NCBI RefSeq assembly: GCF_038049935.1
Contig: NZ_CP145886.1
Coordinates: forward strand, 2,364,501 to 2,428,500
Source of the DNA: Rossellomorea sp. y25
GTDB taxonomy: Bacteria > Bacillota > Bacilli > Bacillales > Bacillaceae_B
DNA: 64,000 bases
Direction of reading: 5' to 3'
Under the pieces are notes generated by a model, which saw only the letters and a program-made list of their open reading frames with translations, searched no databases and was not told where the DNA came from. The position numbers were made by a program, and so were the translations under genes. Of this stretch, positions 28,334 to 38,383 are shown piece after piece. Numbering within the stretch: the first letter of the stretch is position 1; every line of letters begins with the position of its first letter.

Positions 28334-28777
28334 ATGGTGAAACGAACAGGAGAAGTAGTGATGGGAGTAATCGGAATTATCTTATCCGCATTATTTTCCA
28401 TCATCGGAATCGTACTTAATTTAGGGATGAGCAATCCTGAGGTCATGTCCCAAATCGAAGAAGGAATGGCGAGTGATCCAAACTTGCAAAATGAAGATAT
28501 GACAGCAGGTGATATATCTTCCATTATTGAAACGGCTGAATCAATGGGATCTTATCTGGTGATCTTGGGGATTATTGCATCCATTCTTGGTATCATTGCT
28601 GTAATGTCCATTGTTAAAAATAAAAAACCAGTATTATCTGGAATCATGTTTATCATCGCTGCGCTTGTCATCGGACTAGGCACGATTGGATTTGGTTTCG
28701 TTCCTGGACTTCTGTTTCTCATTGCAGGAATCATGGCGTTTGTTCGCAAACCTAAGAAAACAGACCCTGTATATTAA
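28334..28777 (+). CDS. DUF4064 family membrane protein
   Basis: 147 aa with three to four hydrophobic segments (about 8-30, 75-95, 100-120, 122-140) and an acidic extracellular loop (MSNPEVMSQIEEG...). The pattern fits DUF4064 membrane proteins of Bacilli. GGAGAG before the ATG. Function unknown. Confidence 0.65.
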   Translation: MVKRTGEVVMGVIGIILSALFSIIGIVLNLGMSNPEVMSQIEEGMASDPNLQNEDMTAGDISSIIETAESMGSYLVILGIIASILGIIAVMSIVKNKKPVLSGIMFIIAALVIGLGTIGFGFVPGLLFLIAGIMAFVRKPKKTDPVY

Positions 28778-28894
28778 AAAAATAAAGTAAGATATCCTAT
28801 AGTATTTTATGTCAGAAGAAAAATTCCTTTTCACCGTAAATTTTGCTTGTACTCATCTTGCTTTCCTCCCGGATTTATACTATCTTAAGAGTAG

Positions 28895-29040
28895 AGCATA
28901 ATGATAAAACAAGAGACACTGGCGGCAACCAATGTCTCTTGCTACACAGCAAACTGCAAGGAAAGCAGTGGCCCAATAGAGAAAGGAACATAACTCTACC
29001 CTTCAAAGTTTAGGCGCTTCATGAGGGTGGGGTTATTTCT
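28895..29040 (-). ncRNA. 3' region of toxin mRNA and candidate antisense-RNA overlap
   Basis: Downstream of the toxin gene on the minus strand are two hairpins: CCCCACCC...GGGTAGAG at about 28990-29032 and AAGAGACATTGG / CCAGTGTCTCTT at 28911-28940 followed by T-rich sequence. This arrangement is typical of type I toxin genes with a long structured 3' end. A plus-strand promoter (CATAAT near 28897) could make the antisense RNA. The antitoxin is inferred, not seen. Confidence 0.5.
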
Positions 29041-29128
29041 TTTTGTCATTTGAAATAACTACGGCAATGATGGAGACAATTAAAGAGCCAAAGGTAATCA
29101 TTAGCGTTAACGCCTCATACGTTGTCAC
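29033..29128 (-). CDS. Putative holin-like type I toxin peptide (Hol_Tox family)
   Basis: 31-residue peptide: GTG start, then TTYEALTLMITFGSLIVSI, then IAVVISNDKKK. This is a single membrane helix with a Lys tail and belongs to the 'putative holin-like toxin' peptides of Bacilli (TYEAL...LMI pattern). The ribosome site is strong (AAGGAGGTGG). TATAAT lies about 60 nt upstream on the minus strand. These peptides insert in the membrane and are held off by an antisense RNA. Confidence 0.75.
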   Translation of the reverse strand: MTTYEALTLMITFGSLIVSIIAVVISNDKKK

Positions 29129-29387
29129 TATAAGCACCACCTCCTTCTATAAGGAAGTGGCCACTCCCACCCTACATTCACTGTATGCTTCAAATTATAA
29201 CACAAACACTCCCCGTACTTTATAGGCAAGAGGTAGGAAAAGCTTCACCCTATCAAAAAAACATATAACTCTATTGAGAACCGTCCCATACAATACGATT
29301 ATTTAAACTTTCCTCGAAATATGTTAGCATAGATATGCTCATATTAAACGATTACATAACATCACGATACCCGAGGAGGAATACACG

Positions 29388-30485
29388 ATGAAACAGCGTA
29401 TAAAAATGTTAGAAAACTGGTTAAAGGAAGAGAAAATTGAAGCAGCTTTTATTAATTCAACTGAAAATGTATTTTACTTAACGAATTTCCACACAGATCC
29501 ACATGAGCGCTTAATGGGGCTTTTTGTATTTCCGGATGCAGAACCATTTGTCGTCGTACCTGGAATGGAAGCACGTCAAGTGAAGGACGCCGGCTGGAAC
29601 AACGAAGTGATCGGCTACTCTGATCATGAAAACCCATGGGAATTCATTCAGGAAGCCATTCAAAAAAGAAGCATAGATGGAAGCAAGGTTGCTTTCGAGA
29701 ATGAAGTAGTTACCTATGGCCGCAGTCAATCATTCTTAAACATCTTTGATTCACCAAATGTAGTGAATGTCGAAGACAAATTAAACGAGATGCGCGTAGT
29801 GAAGGACGAGAAAGAAATCGAAATCATGCGTCGAGCGGCAAAAATGGCAGACTTCGGGGTAGAAGTAGGTGTAAGTGCCCTCCAGGAAGGCATTACAGAA
29901 ATGGAAGTTCTTGCAAAGATTGAATATGAATTAAAGAAAAAAGGCATTCGTGAAATGTCGTTTTCTACGATGGTACTATTTGGTGAAAAGGCTGGAGATC
30001 CACACGGTAATCCGGGTAATCGCAAGCTGAAAGCCGGGGACTTCGTATTGTTTGATCTCGGCGTTGTCCTTGAAGGCTACACTTCAGATATTACACGTAC
30101 ATTCGCATATAAATCGGTTACAGACAAGCAAAAAGATATCTACAACACGGTTTTAAAAGCAGAACTGGCATCACTAGATGCAAGTAAGCCCGGCAACCGT
30201 ATTGGGGATCTGGATCAAATCGCACGGGATATCATTACAGAAGCAGGGTATGGAGACTATTTCCCACACCGAATCGGGCACGGTCTTGGGATCAACGTAC
30301 ATGAATTCCCATCAATGAGTCATTTAAATAATGGGATATTAAAAGAAGGAATGACATATACAATAGAGCCTGGTATATACGTACCCGAAATTGGCGGAGT
30401 AAGAATTGAAGACGATGTACTTATAACGAAAGACGGGTACGAAACCTTGACCAACTTCCCAAAAGGGCTTCAAATTATTGAATAA
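29388..30485 (+). CDS. Xaa-Pro peptidase, M24 family (YkvY-like)
   Basis: 365 aa. Creatinase-type N-terminal domain (to about residue 130) and pita-bread C-terminal domain with the five metal ligands: DLGVVLEGYTSDIT (two Asp), HGLGINVHE (His), YTIEPGIY (Glu), IEDDVL (Glu). Cytoplasmic dimetal enzyme cleaving X-Pro dipeptides. Length matches B. subtilis YkvY and YqhT. CGAGGAGGAA before the ATG. A good terminator follows. Confidence 0.88.
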   Translation: MKQRIKMLENWLKEEKIEAAFINSTENVFYLTNFHTDPHERLMGLFVFPDAEPFVVVPGMEARQVKDAGWNNEVIGYSDHENPWEFIQEAIQKRSIDGSKVAFENEVVTYGRSQSFLNIFDSPNVVNVEDKLNEMRVVKDEKEIEIMRRAAKMADFGVEVGVSALQEGITEMEVLAKIEYELKKKGIREMSFSTMVLFGEKAGDPHGNPGNRKLKAGDFVLFDLGVVLEGYTSDITRTFAYKSVTDKQKDIYNTVLKAELASLDASKPGNRIGDLDQIARDIITEAGYGDYFPHRIGHGLGINVHEFPSMSHLNNGILKEGMTYTIEPGIYVPEIGGVRIEDDVLITKDGYETLTNFPKGLQIIE

Positions 30486-30493
30486 GTCGAAAC

Positions 30494-30529
30494 GAGAAGG
30501 CTGACGAAAGAGTGTTAGCCTTCTTTTTA
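30494..30529 (+). terminator. Intrinsic terminator
   Basis: GAGAAGGCT / AGCCTTCTTTTT-type stem after the Xaa-Pro peptidase. Confidence 0.8.
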
Positions 30530-30534
30530 TGAAA

Positions 30535-30560
30535 TGAAACTTTTACGGAGTTCGTTCGTA
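30535..30560 (+). promoter_or_regulatory. ECF (SigW-like) promoter
   Basis: TGAAAC at 30535-30540, exactly 16 nt, CGTA at 30557-30560. This is a full match to the SigW consensus, 37 nt upstream of the lipoprotein start. Confidence 0.75.
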
Positions 30561-30597
30561 TGTATAAGGGGAGTAAGTTACAGGAGGATGAATTACA

Positions 30598-31035
30598 TTG
30601 AAGAAAACATTAATCATTTTCAGCTTTATAATGCTGGCAGGCTGCGGGATTCTCGAAGAAGCTAATAACAGTTTAACCTATGTGGAGGAAATGACCGATT
30701 ATCTCAATGAAGCAGAACAATTTGCCAATGACTTCCCTGGACTAGTGGAAAATGCTGCTGCAGACCCATCCACCATACCGACACTTGAAACAAGATTAGA
30801 AGACATGAAAACAGAAATACAGGAAATCAATGAACTCACTCCGCCTCAACTGGCAGATAGCATTCACCAAAAAGTGGAAGAATATAACGGGCAAGCGTTA
30901 GAAGGAATTGACCGTGCCCTGGTCGAATTAGATAAGGGAGAAGTTCAGATTTCAGAATTGCAAAACCTTGACATCGTAAACACATTTAATCAACTTCAAG
31001 ATATCAAAGGGAACTTAGAAAATTTAGGACAATAA
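30598..31035 (+). CDS. DUF6376-like lipoprotein
   Basis: 145 aa. Signal peptide with lipobox LAGC (Cys at residue 16), then an all-helical acidic domain (YVEEMTDYLNEAEQFAND...). It would be lipid-anchored on the outer face of the membrane. I recognise the DUF6376 pattern of Bacillus lipoproteins; function unknown. TTG start with AGGAGGATG upstream. The ECF promoter suggests envelope-stress control. Confidence 0.75.
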   Translation: MKKTLIIFSFIMLAGCGILEEANNSLTYVEEMTDYLNEAEQFANDFPGLVENAAADPSTIPTLETRLEDMKTEIQEINELTPPQLADSIHQKVEEYNGQALEGIDRALVELDKGEVQISELQNLDIVNTFNQLQDIKGNLENLGQ

Positions 31036-31039
31036 CATG

Positions 31040-31080
31040 AAGGTGTTACAAATGAGATTTCTTATTTGTAACACCTTTTT
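31040..31080 (+). terminator. Intrinsic terminator
   Basis: AAGGTGTTACAAAT / ATTTGTAACACCTTTTT stem immediately after the lipoprotein. Confidence 0.88.
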
Positions 31081-31280
31081 ACAATAAAATACCATAAAGG
31101 ACGCAGCTCACTCTTGTAACATTCCTTAGTGGTCCAAAATAAGTACGAACGATCCATTTGTATTAAAATGATTCAAAATTTGACCGATAAAATACAAGTG
31201 TGATTTCTCCGGATCTATAGAACAAGAGTTCTAAAAACATGCTATAATAAAGGAATCATAAACATGGACAGGAGAATGTT

Positions 31281-33440
31281 ATGAAAGTCGTAATAGCCGA
31301 GAAACCCGACCAAGGAGCAACCCTTGCCAAGCCTTTTCCTCATCGAAAGCGTCAAGGATACATTGAAATACATTCAAACGATGTGTTCCCTGATGGTGCA
31401 TATATTACCTGGGCTGTAGGACATCTCTTTCAGCTTCAAGCCCCTGAAAAATACGAGAGCAAATGGAAGAAGTGGACATTAGAAGACCTTCCCATCATAC
31501 CTCTCCGATTTCAATATGAACTTCAACGGGCAAAAGCGAAACAATTCTCAGTCATCAAGGAGCTTCTTAAGAAAAACGAAGTGACGGAAATCATCCATGC
31601 AGGTGACGCGGGACGTGAAGGGGAGTTAATCATCCGGAATATCATTTCCATGTCCAGGGTGCAGAAACCGATGAAGAGATTATGGATTTCATCCTTAACA
31701 GAGAAAGCGATCCTTCAAGGGTTTACTAGTTTAAGAGAAGAAACGGAAATGCGCAGCCTCTATTATGAAGCCTATTCACGTGCTTGTGCCGATTGGCTTG
31801 TGGGAATGAACGCATCAAGGGCGTATAGCATCCTACTAAAGCAACAAGGCATGTCTGATGTTTTTTCTGCTGGAAGGGTTCAAACCCCGACACTCGCTCT
31901 GATTGTGAGAAGAGATGAGGAGATAGAGCGATTTAAGAGCGAACCCTTCTGGGAAGTGAAGGCAAGCTTTCAAATCGGTGACCACACCTACGAGGGCATC
32001 TGGCAAAAGGATGGGGAGTCGCGAATTCAATCCCGGGAGCTGGCTGAGAAAATCGCTTCTTTTTGTATAAATAAACCTGCAAGCGTAGATGAAATGAAAA
32101 CAGAACGAAAAGAGTTCGCGCCGCCATTACTATTCAATCTTTCCGCACTTCAAGCGACGGTTAACAAAATGTATAAGCTTTCACCTAAGAAAACACTGGA
32201 TGTTCTGCAAAAGCTTTATCAGAAGGGCCTTGTATCTTATCCAAGATCAGATTCACAATATGTAACGAAAGGCGAAGCTGAAGCCTTTCCCGAAATATTG
32301 TCTAAGCTTAAGGAATTCAGCCCTTACAATAACTGGATCCCTGCACCTCAAGAAAGCTTACTAAACAATAAGCGTTTTGTGAATGAAGCGAAGGTTTCCG
32401 ATCATTACGCGATCATCCCGACTGAACAGGTAACAGATCCTCAATCTCTATCAGGTGATGAGAAGAAGATTTATGATGTTGTGGTTAAACGCTTTATCGC
32501 TGCACATCACGATAAAGCTGTGATTAACTACACAACCATCACCACCGTTGTGAATGGACGGGCTGAATTTGTTTCTAAAGGAAAGCAGATTCTCCAAGAG
32601 GGCTGGAGACAGGTTCTGATGCAGAACGAGAAGGAGGATGAACCGCTCCTGCCACCTGTAAAGGAAAAAGACAATGGTGTCGTAAATAGTGTTCAAACGA
32701 AGGAAGGAAAAACTCAGCCTCCTAAACGGTACACTGAAGGACAGCTGATTACATTAATGAAAACAGCGGGAAAATATATGGATAATGATGAACTTGAAAA
32801 GGTGTTAAAGCAAACAGAAGGTCTCGGAACAGAAGCCACTCGTGCAGGAATTATCACCATGCTTAAAGATCGACAGTATATTGATATTCAAAAGAACATC
32901 GTATATCCCACTGACAAGGCAAAGGTTTTAATTCGGGCCATTGGGGAAAATGTGTTAGCCTCAGCAGAAATGACGGCCAAATGGGAGCAGAGATTACAAG
33001 CAATAGGCAATGGGCAAGCGTCTGCACCCGAATTCATGGAACAAGTGAAGAAATTAAGCGAACGGCTTGTTCAAAATGCCCTTCAAGATTCTAATACGTG
33101 GAATTTCGAGGACCTCGATACAGCTTCCATCCAGCGAGCAAAAGGAAGGAAAGGGAAGAGTGCAGCAAAAACCAGCGTGGGCACATGTTTAAAATGCGGT
33201 GGAAAAGTCATAGATAAAGGAAAGTTCTATGGCTGTTCTAATTATCAAAAGACGAAGTGCAGCTTCACTATTTCTAAAACCATACTCTCGAAGCGAATTA
33301 CGCAAACGATTGTAAAAAAGGTGTTGACCGATGGGAAATCCGATCGCATCGACGGCTTCAAAAAAGGCGAAAAGGAATTTTCAGCTTACCTTAGCTGGGA
33401 TCCCAACGAAAAGAAAATTCAGTTCCAATTTGATATCTAA
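31281..33440 (+). CDS. topB: DNA topoisomerase III
   Basis: 719 aa type IA topoisomerase. The toprim domain starts at MKVVIAEKPDQGATLAK with HAGDAGREGELI (about residues 105-116). The catalytic Tyr lies in LVSYPRSDSQYV (about residue 317). SAGRVQTPTLALI is near 195. A C-terminal four-cysteine zinc element is CLKCGG...GCSNYQKTKC (about 633-660). It decatenates and relaxes single-stranded-containing DNA by a 5'-phosphotyrosine intermediate. AGGAGAATG before the ATG. Single-gene unit. Confidence 0.95.
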   Translation: MKVVIAEKPDQGATLAKPFPHRKRQGYIEIHSNDVFPDGAYITWAVGHLFQLQAPEKYESKWKKWTLEDLPIIPLRFQYELQRAKAKQFSVIKELLKKNEVTEIIHAGDAGREGELIIRNIISMSRVQKPMKRLWISSLTEKAILQGFTSLREETEMRSLYYEAYSRACADWLVGMNASRAYSILLKQQGMSDVFSAGRVQTPTLALIVRRDEEIERFKSEPFWEVKASFQIGDHTYEGIWQKDGESRIQSRELAEKIASFCINKPASVDEMKTERKEFAPPLLFNLSALQATVNKMYKLSPKKTLDVLQKLYQKGLVSYPRSDSQYVTKGEAEAFPEILSKLKEFSPYNNWIPAPQESLLNNKRFVNEAKVSDHYAIIPTEQVTDPQSLSGDEKKIYDVVVKRFIAAHHDKAVINYTTITTVVNGRAEFVSKGKQILQEGWRQVLMQNEKEDEPLLPPVKEKDNGVVNSVQTKEGKTQPPKRYTEGQLITLMKTAGKYMDNDELEKVLKQTEGLGTEATRAGIITMLKDRQYIDIQKNIVYPTDKAKVLIRAIGENVLASAEMTAKWEQRLQAIGNGQASAPEFMEQVKKLSERLVQNALQDSNTWNFEDLDTASIQRAKGRKGKSAAKTSVGTCLKCGGKVIDKGKFYGCSNYQKTKCSFTISKTILSKRITQTIVKKVLTDGKSDRIDGFKKGEKEFSAYLSWDPNEKKIQFQFDI

Positions 33441-33466
33441 CCATTTATTAAAAGGTGGTACATGGA

Positions 33467-34897
33467 ATGTTAGCAGGGAGTCTATTTAAAGAAGTATTTT
33501 ATCAATCAAGAATTCCTCAATTAGTCATGACATTAGATGAGAAACACATGATGTACAATCCGGCTTTCAAAAAGTTCCTTGGCTATATAGAAGCTGAGTG
33601 GACCTGTAAATCTTTACGTGAAATCTCTCACCCCCATGATTACCCAAAAGATATGCACTATCTTCATCAGGTTATCAGTGGAGACAGAAATGAGTATCAA
33701 TTAGAAAAGCGATTTATTTGTAAAGATGGTTCAGTGAAAACTGGCGATTTACATGTTTCACTCATAAGAGATCAAGAAAACCCGTACGTTTTAGGTCAGG
33801 TTATCGATATAACGGAAAAAAAGGAAATAGAAGTGAAAAAGCAGAAAAGTGACGAACTATATCGTCTCCTTGCAGAAAATTCTTCTGATATCATCAATCT
33901 GCATGACCATGAAGGAAACTATATTTATTTATCGCCTTCGATCCACTCAACACTCGGATTCCATCCAGATGAGTTGGTCGGTACCCACCCTAATGAGATT
34001 ATTCATCCTGAAGATCTTCCCATCATTGATGAATTGTTTCAAAAGTTGGTGGAAGATAACAACCCCATCATAATGACATACAGAGCAAGGAAAAAATCCG
34101 GGGAGTACAGTTGGTTTGAAAGTGTATTAAAAGCAATCGTGGACGAAAAATCCAATGATATTGTCAATGTTGTTTCGGTTTCTCGAAATATCGAGGAACG
34201 TCTACAAACAGAAGAACATATTAAAAAGTCAGAAAAGTTGGCCGTACTCGGTCAAATGGCAGCTGCCGTGGCCCATGAAATACGAAATCCACTCACCCCT
34301 ATTAAAGGATTCCTTCAATTATGCAATGATAAGAAACAATACAATGAAGACTACTTACATATTGTCATTAATGAAATTAGCCGGGTAGAAGATATAATTA
34401 CTGATTTTCTTCATTTAGCGAAGCCGCAAGAGCGGATGAATGAATGGGTTGATCTTCCTAAACTCATACATGAAGTTGTCACAATAGTAGATTCAGAGTT
34501 GAAGTCTAAAGGTGGAACAGTAGTAATCTCCCCTTCTCTGCACGATACTCATGTTAGAGGAAGTGAGAATGGATTGAAACAGGTACTTTTTAATATCTTT
34601 CAAAATGCTGTAGATGCGATTGAACAAGATGGATATATATCATTTGACCTCGTTAAAACATCTACTATTCTTGAGTTGATCGTTAAGGATAACGGTGAAG
34701 GAATTCCAGGTGAAATCATACCTCATCTTGGAGAACCCTTTTATTCAACAAAGGAAAAAGGAACTGGACTTGGATTGCTTATTTCTCACAAAATAATTGA
34801 GAATCATGGAGGAAGTATTTCTTATCACACAGAACAGGGAATTGGAACGGAAGTGACGATCCAGCTGCCGCTTCATCAGAGAAACGACTCTCTTTAA
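33467..34897 (+). CDS. PAS-domain sensor histidine kinase (KinA/KinE sporulation-kinase type)
   Basis: 476 aa, no membrane segments. Two PAS domains (about residues 8-120 and 125-245), HisKA with phospho-accepting H270 in VAHEIRNPLTPIKGFLQL (the phrase typical of Bacillus sporulation kinases), then HATPase with N box FQNAVDAI, G1 DNGEGIP, and G2 GTGLGLLISHKIIENHGG. It probably feeds phosphate to Spo0F. ATG 33467 is preferred to GTG 33455 because AAAGGTGG sits right for it. No partner response regulator next door, as for orphan sporulation kinases. Confidence 0.9.
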   Translation: MLAGSLFKEVFYQSRIPQLVMTLDEKHMMYNPAFKKFLGYIEAEWTCKSLREISHPHDYPKDMHYLHQVISGDRNEYQLEKRFICKDGSVKTGDLHVSLIRDQENPYVLGQVIDITEKKEIEVKKQKSDELYRLLAENSSDIINLHDHEGNYIYLSPSIHSTLGFHPDELVGTHPNEIIHPEDLPIIDELFQKLVEDNNPIIMTYRARKKSGEYSWFESVLKAIVDEKSNDIVNVVSVSRNIEERLQTEEHIKKSEKLAVLGQMAAAVAHEIRNPLTPIKGFLQLCNDKKQYNEDYLHIVINEISRVEDIITDFLHLAKPQERMNEWVDLPKLIHEVVTIVDSELKSKGGTVVISPSLHDTHVRGSENGLKQVLFNIFQNAVDAIEQDGYISFDLVKTSTILELIVKDNGEGIPGEIIPHLGEPFYSTKEKGTGLGLLISHKIIENHGGSISYHTEQGIGTEVTIQLPLHQRNDSL

Positions 34898-34912
34898 GGG
34901 AGTCGTTATTTC
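34882..34912 (+). terminator. Hairpin overlapping the kinase stop codon
   Basis: AACGACTC / GAGTCGTT stem followed by ATTTCT; a weak terminator. Confidence 0.5.
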
Positions 34913-35078
34913 TATGGCTGTTTCCTAAAAGTTATTGTTTTAAAGCAGATTAACAGCAATGTATATCAAAATGGCCTTCTATTTAAACCCAATAATTATA
35001 AGACAGAAGTTTAATTTCATGAGAAGTGGATAAAACAAAAGGGTAGGGAATCAGCTATTTAAAAATGGAGGGTATACA

Positions 35079-35732
35079 TTGAAAAAGATATTAATGGTCT
35101 TAACAAATGAAAGCAAAATTGATGATGAACACGAAACAGGTCTTTGGTTATCTGAGTTCGCAGAACCATATGAAGAATTTAAGAATCAAGGATTCGGTGT
35201 AGATGTGGCTAGTTTAAAAGGCGGGCGCATTCCATTAGATCCTAACAGTCTGGATGATGAACAAGTGGAGAAGTGGAAGGGTGTCACTAAGGAACTTGAC
35301 CAAACGATGGTTCTTTCACAATTAAATGTAAACGAATATGCTGGCATCTTCTTACCAGGAGGACATGGGACGATGTTTGATCTGCCTGAGAGTCCAGAGC
35401 TTCAACAGGCACTGGCTCATTTTGCTGAAAACAACAAAGCCATTGGTGCCGTCTGCCACGGTCCAGCAGGATTTGTTGGAACGAAATTATCAAATGGCAA
35501 ATGGTTGGTCGATGGAAAAAGCTTAACTGGATTCACGAATGAAGAAGAACAACAAACGGGCCTTGATTCATTGATGCCTTTCTTATTAGAAACAAAATTA
35601 AGAGAGCAAGGAGCTCAATTTGAAAAATCAGAGGCTTGGAGTGACCATGTTATGACGGACGGTAAGTTCGTGACAGGTCAGAATCCACAATCCAGTCAAT
35701 CAACAGCGGAAGCCTTCGTTAAAGTATTATAA
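35079..35732 (+). CDS. DJ-1/PfpI family protein (Hsp31/glyoxalase III-like)
   Basis: 217 aa. The nucleophile elbow is GAVCHGPAG with the catalytic Cys near residue 127 and His next to it, plus LPGGHGTMFDLPES near 91. Members act as cofactor-free glyoxalase (methylglyoxal to lactate), deglycase or chaperone-like proteins. TTG start, GGAGG site. The terminator at 35800 ends the unit. Confidence 0.87.
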   Translation: MKKILMVLTNESKIDDEHETGLWLSEFAEPYEEFKNQGFGVDVASLKGGRIPLDPNSLDDEQVEKWKGVTKELDQTMVLSQLNVNEYAGIFLPGGHGTMFDLPESPELQQALAHFAENNKAIGAVCHGPAGFVGTKLSNGKWLVDGKSLTGFTNEEEQQTGLDSLMPFLLETKLREQGAQFEKSEAWSDHVMTDGKFVTGQNPQSSQSTAEAFVKVL

Positions 35733-35799
35733 GATCATATCAGCTGAATGAAAACTGAAATGGAGCTCTATTTATGAGGAAGTCATATAATATTTTCTA

Positions 35800-35836
35800 A
35801 AGAGCATGGGTGAATGAGAGCCCATGCTCTTTTTTC
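35800..35836 (+). terminator. Intrinsic terminator
   Basis: AGAGCATGGG / CCCATGCTCTTTTTT stem with a 10-nt loop. Confidence 0.88.
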
Positions 35837-35910
35837 TCTTCTACTATATTCTCTTTTCACCAACCATTTGTGATAAAATCGTGAGAAGCATAAGACGAGA
35901 GGAGAAGCTC

Positions 35911-36291
35911 ATGCAGGTTATTAGGGTAATCATTCAAATGACCATTCTATGTTTATTTTATGAAGTTGGAAAGTGGTGTACAGACTTCTTTCACTTACCG
36001 ATTCCCGGCAGCATTATCGGGATGCTTTTTTTGTTCCTATTATTATTTACAGGCGTGTTGAAAGAAAGATTATTATTGGACGGTTCAGGGTTCTTTCTTA
36101 GACACTTCTCTTTCTTTTTTCTTCCACTGTCGGTTAGCGCCATGGTTCTGGGGCCATATTTTATTGAATTTGGCTGGAAACTGGTTGTCATTCTTGTCAT
36201 TAGTGGAATGATTGGTTTCATTGCTACATCATTATCAGCAGAGCGTTTAATAAGATGGAAGGAGAAACGAAAACATGATCCATCTCATTAG
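35911..36291 (+). CDS. CidA/LrgA family holin-like protein
   Basis: 126 aa from ATG 35911 (GAGGAGAAG upstream), four hydrophobic segments, with PIPGSIIGMLFLFLLLF and FLPLSVSAMV typical of CidA/LrgA. These proteins modulate murein hydrolase activity or export of small metabolites in lysis and overflow metabolism. The next gene, its CidB/LrgB partner, overlaps it by 17 nt. Confidence 0.88.
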   Translation: MQVIRVIIQMTILCLFYEVGKWCTDFFHLPIPGSIIGMLFLFLLLFTGVLKERLLLDGSGFFLRHFSFFFLPLSVSAMVLGPYFIEFGWKLVVILVISGMIGFIATSLSAERLIRWKEKRKHDPSH

Positions 36292-36961
36292 TTCCCTACT
36301 GGCAATATGCATAACGGTATTTTATTTTATCATCGGTGTAAAGATTCACCGTCTTTGGCCAAGCCCCTTAACGATTCCTATATTTATTAGTACGATTGCT
36401 GTTGTGGTCACATTATTGTTCGTGGATATTTCGTATGAACAGTATGCAGACTTCACTTCTTTCATAACGTATTTACTTGGACCTGCTACTGTTGCCCTGG
36501 CGTTTCCCCTATATCAGCACCGAAAGTTATTAGTACAGCACGTACAGCCTATACTATTCGGTATTATCACAGGAAGTGGAATGTCTATCCTTGTTTCTTA
36601 TTATTTCAGTATGTGGCTGGGGATCCCTTCTGAATGGAATCGCTCATTGCTTATCAAAACCATCACAACGCCCGTAGCCGTTGATATTGGGAAGGTTATT
36701 GGGGCAAATATAGAAGTCATTCCCACGGTGGTCATTGTGACGGGGATGTTCGGAGCTATGATTATCCCATCCACTTTAAAATGGTTGGGAGTGAAGCATC
36801 CTATCGCAAAGGGACTGCCATTCGGAGTGATTTCCCATGGGGTGGGAACGGCACAGGCCATTAAAGAGGGGGAAAGGGAAGGGGCAGTAAGTGGTGCCGC
36901 TATGGCATTAACCGCCACGATCATGTCCTTCGTCATCCCTATTCTTTTCCTTTTTGTTTAA
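36275..36961 (+). CDS. CidB/LrgB family membrane protein
   Basis: 228 aa, about seven hydrophobic segments, with the LrgB core SLLIKTITTPVAVDIGK and FGVISHGVGTAQAIKEGEREGAVSGAAMAL. Partner of the preceding CidA/LrgA protein, translated from an ATG inside its end. No LytSR or CidR regulator is adjacent, so control is not visible. Confidence 0.9.
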   Translation: MIHLISSLLAICITVFYFIIGVKIHRLWPSPLTIPIFISTIAVVVTLLFVDISYEQYADFTSFITYLLGPATVALAFPLYQHRKLLVQHVQPILFGIITGSGMSILVSYYFSMWLGIPSEWNRSLLIKTITTPVAVDIGKVIGANIEVIPTVVIVTGMFGAMIIPSTLKWLGVKHPIAKGLPFGVISHGVGTAQAIKEGEREGAVSGAAMALTATIMSFVIPILFLFV

Positions 36962-37145
36962 TATAGTGAGGTGAATCATTATAATCACGCATCATATTAA
37001 TTGAACAGAGCAATTCCTTTGAATCTATAGTAACCCTGTTCACGAAAAGAGACTTGAGAAGATTGAAGAAATCGCATGAAGTCTATCCTTACAACAGCTT
37101 TCCCTTTAAAAACAGAGTGTGTTTCGGTATAGTAAGGGAAGGTGA

Positions 37146-37916
<771 letters not shown>

Positions 37917-37922
37917 AGCAGT

Positions 37923-37983
37923 GAGGGACGGACCATTGATTCCTGGGAGTAGCTCCTAGGATCAATGGTCCGTCCCTCTTTTT
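37923..37983 (+). terminator. Terminator built from an inverted GGGACGGACC repeat pair
   Basis: GAGGGACGGACCATTGAT at 37923-37940 pairs with ATCAATGGTCCGTCCCTC at 37961-37978, with more pairing inside (about 26 bp in all), then TTTTTG. It follows the aminopeptidase by a few bases and is the clearest case of the repeat acting as a terminator. Confidence 0.88.
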
Positions 37984-38102
37984 GTATATGTTTTGTATAA
38001 CAACATGGGTGATATGTAGGAAAACGATTAGTTTAGGCAGTTAAATCATACCACTGACGGATTGGTTCAGTTTGGTTCCGCGAACATTCATAAAATGAAC
38101 AC

Positions 38103-38143
38103 ATAAAAAAGGAAACCGAATACAAGTCGGTTTCCTTTTTTTA
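38103..38143. terminator. Bidirectional terminator
   Basis: AAAAAAGGAAACCGA / TCGGTTTCCTTTTTT stem, perfect 15 bp, at the end of the small zinc-ribbon gene on the minus strand. Confidence 0.88.
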
Positions 38144-38302
38144 TCAAACGATTTTCGTTTTACCGCATTCTTGACACTTTCGATAAAACTTTCCATCTAA
38201 TACTCGGGATTTGAAAATATTGTTGCCACATTCACAGCGACCGCTATGTTCATCCGGCTCATCTTTATAAAGTACGATATTTTCTTCCATATTTTCCATC
38301 AT
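38144..38302 (-). CDS. Small zinc-ribbon-like protein, 52 aa
   Basis: Reads MMENMEENIVLYKDEPDEH, then SGRCECGNNIFKSRVLDGK, then FYRKCQECGKTKIV. Cys pairs CxC and CxxC, 15 residues apart, suggest a zinc knuckle. An ATG six nt further upstream (38308) is possible; AGGGG spaces best to 38302. Unassigned; too short for common gene callers. Zinc binding is inferred. Confidence 0.6.
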   Translation of the reverse strand: MMENMEENIVLYKDEPDEHSGRCECGNNIFKSRVLDGKFYRKCQECGKTKIV

Positions 38303-38383
38303 TGTCATCCCCTAGTTTAAACATTTCTTCTTATAGTATAGAGGCAATCTTCTACCTTGTTAAGATTAAATCTTCTTTATTCT

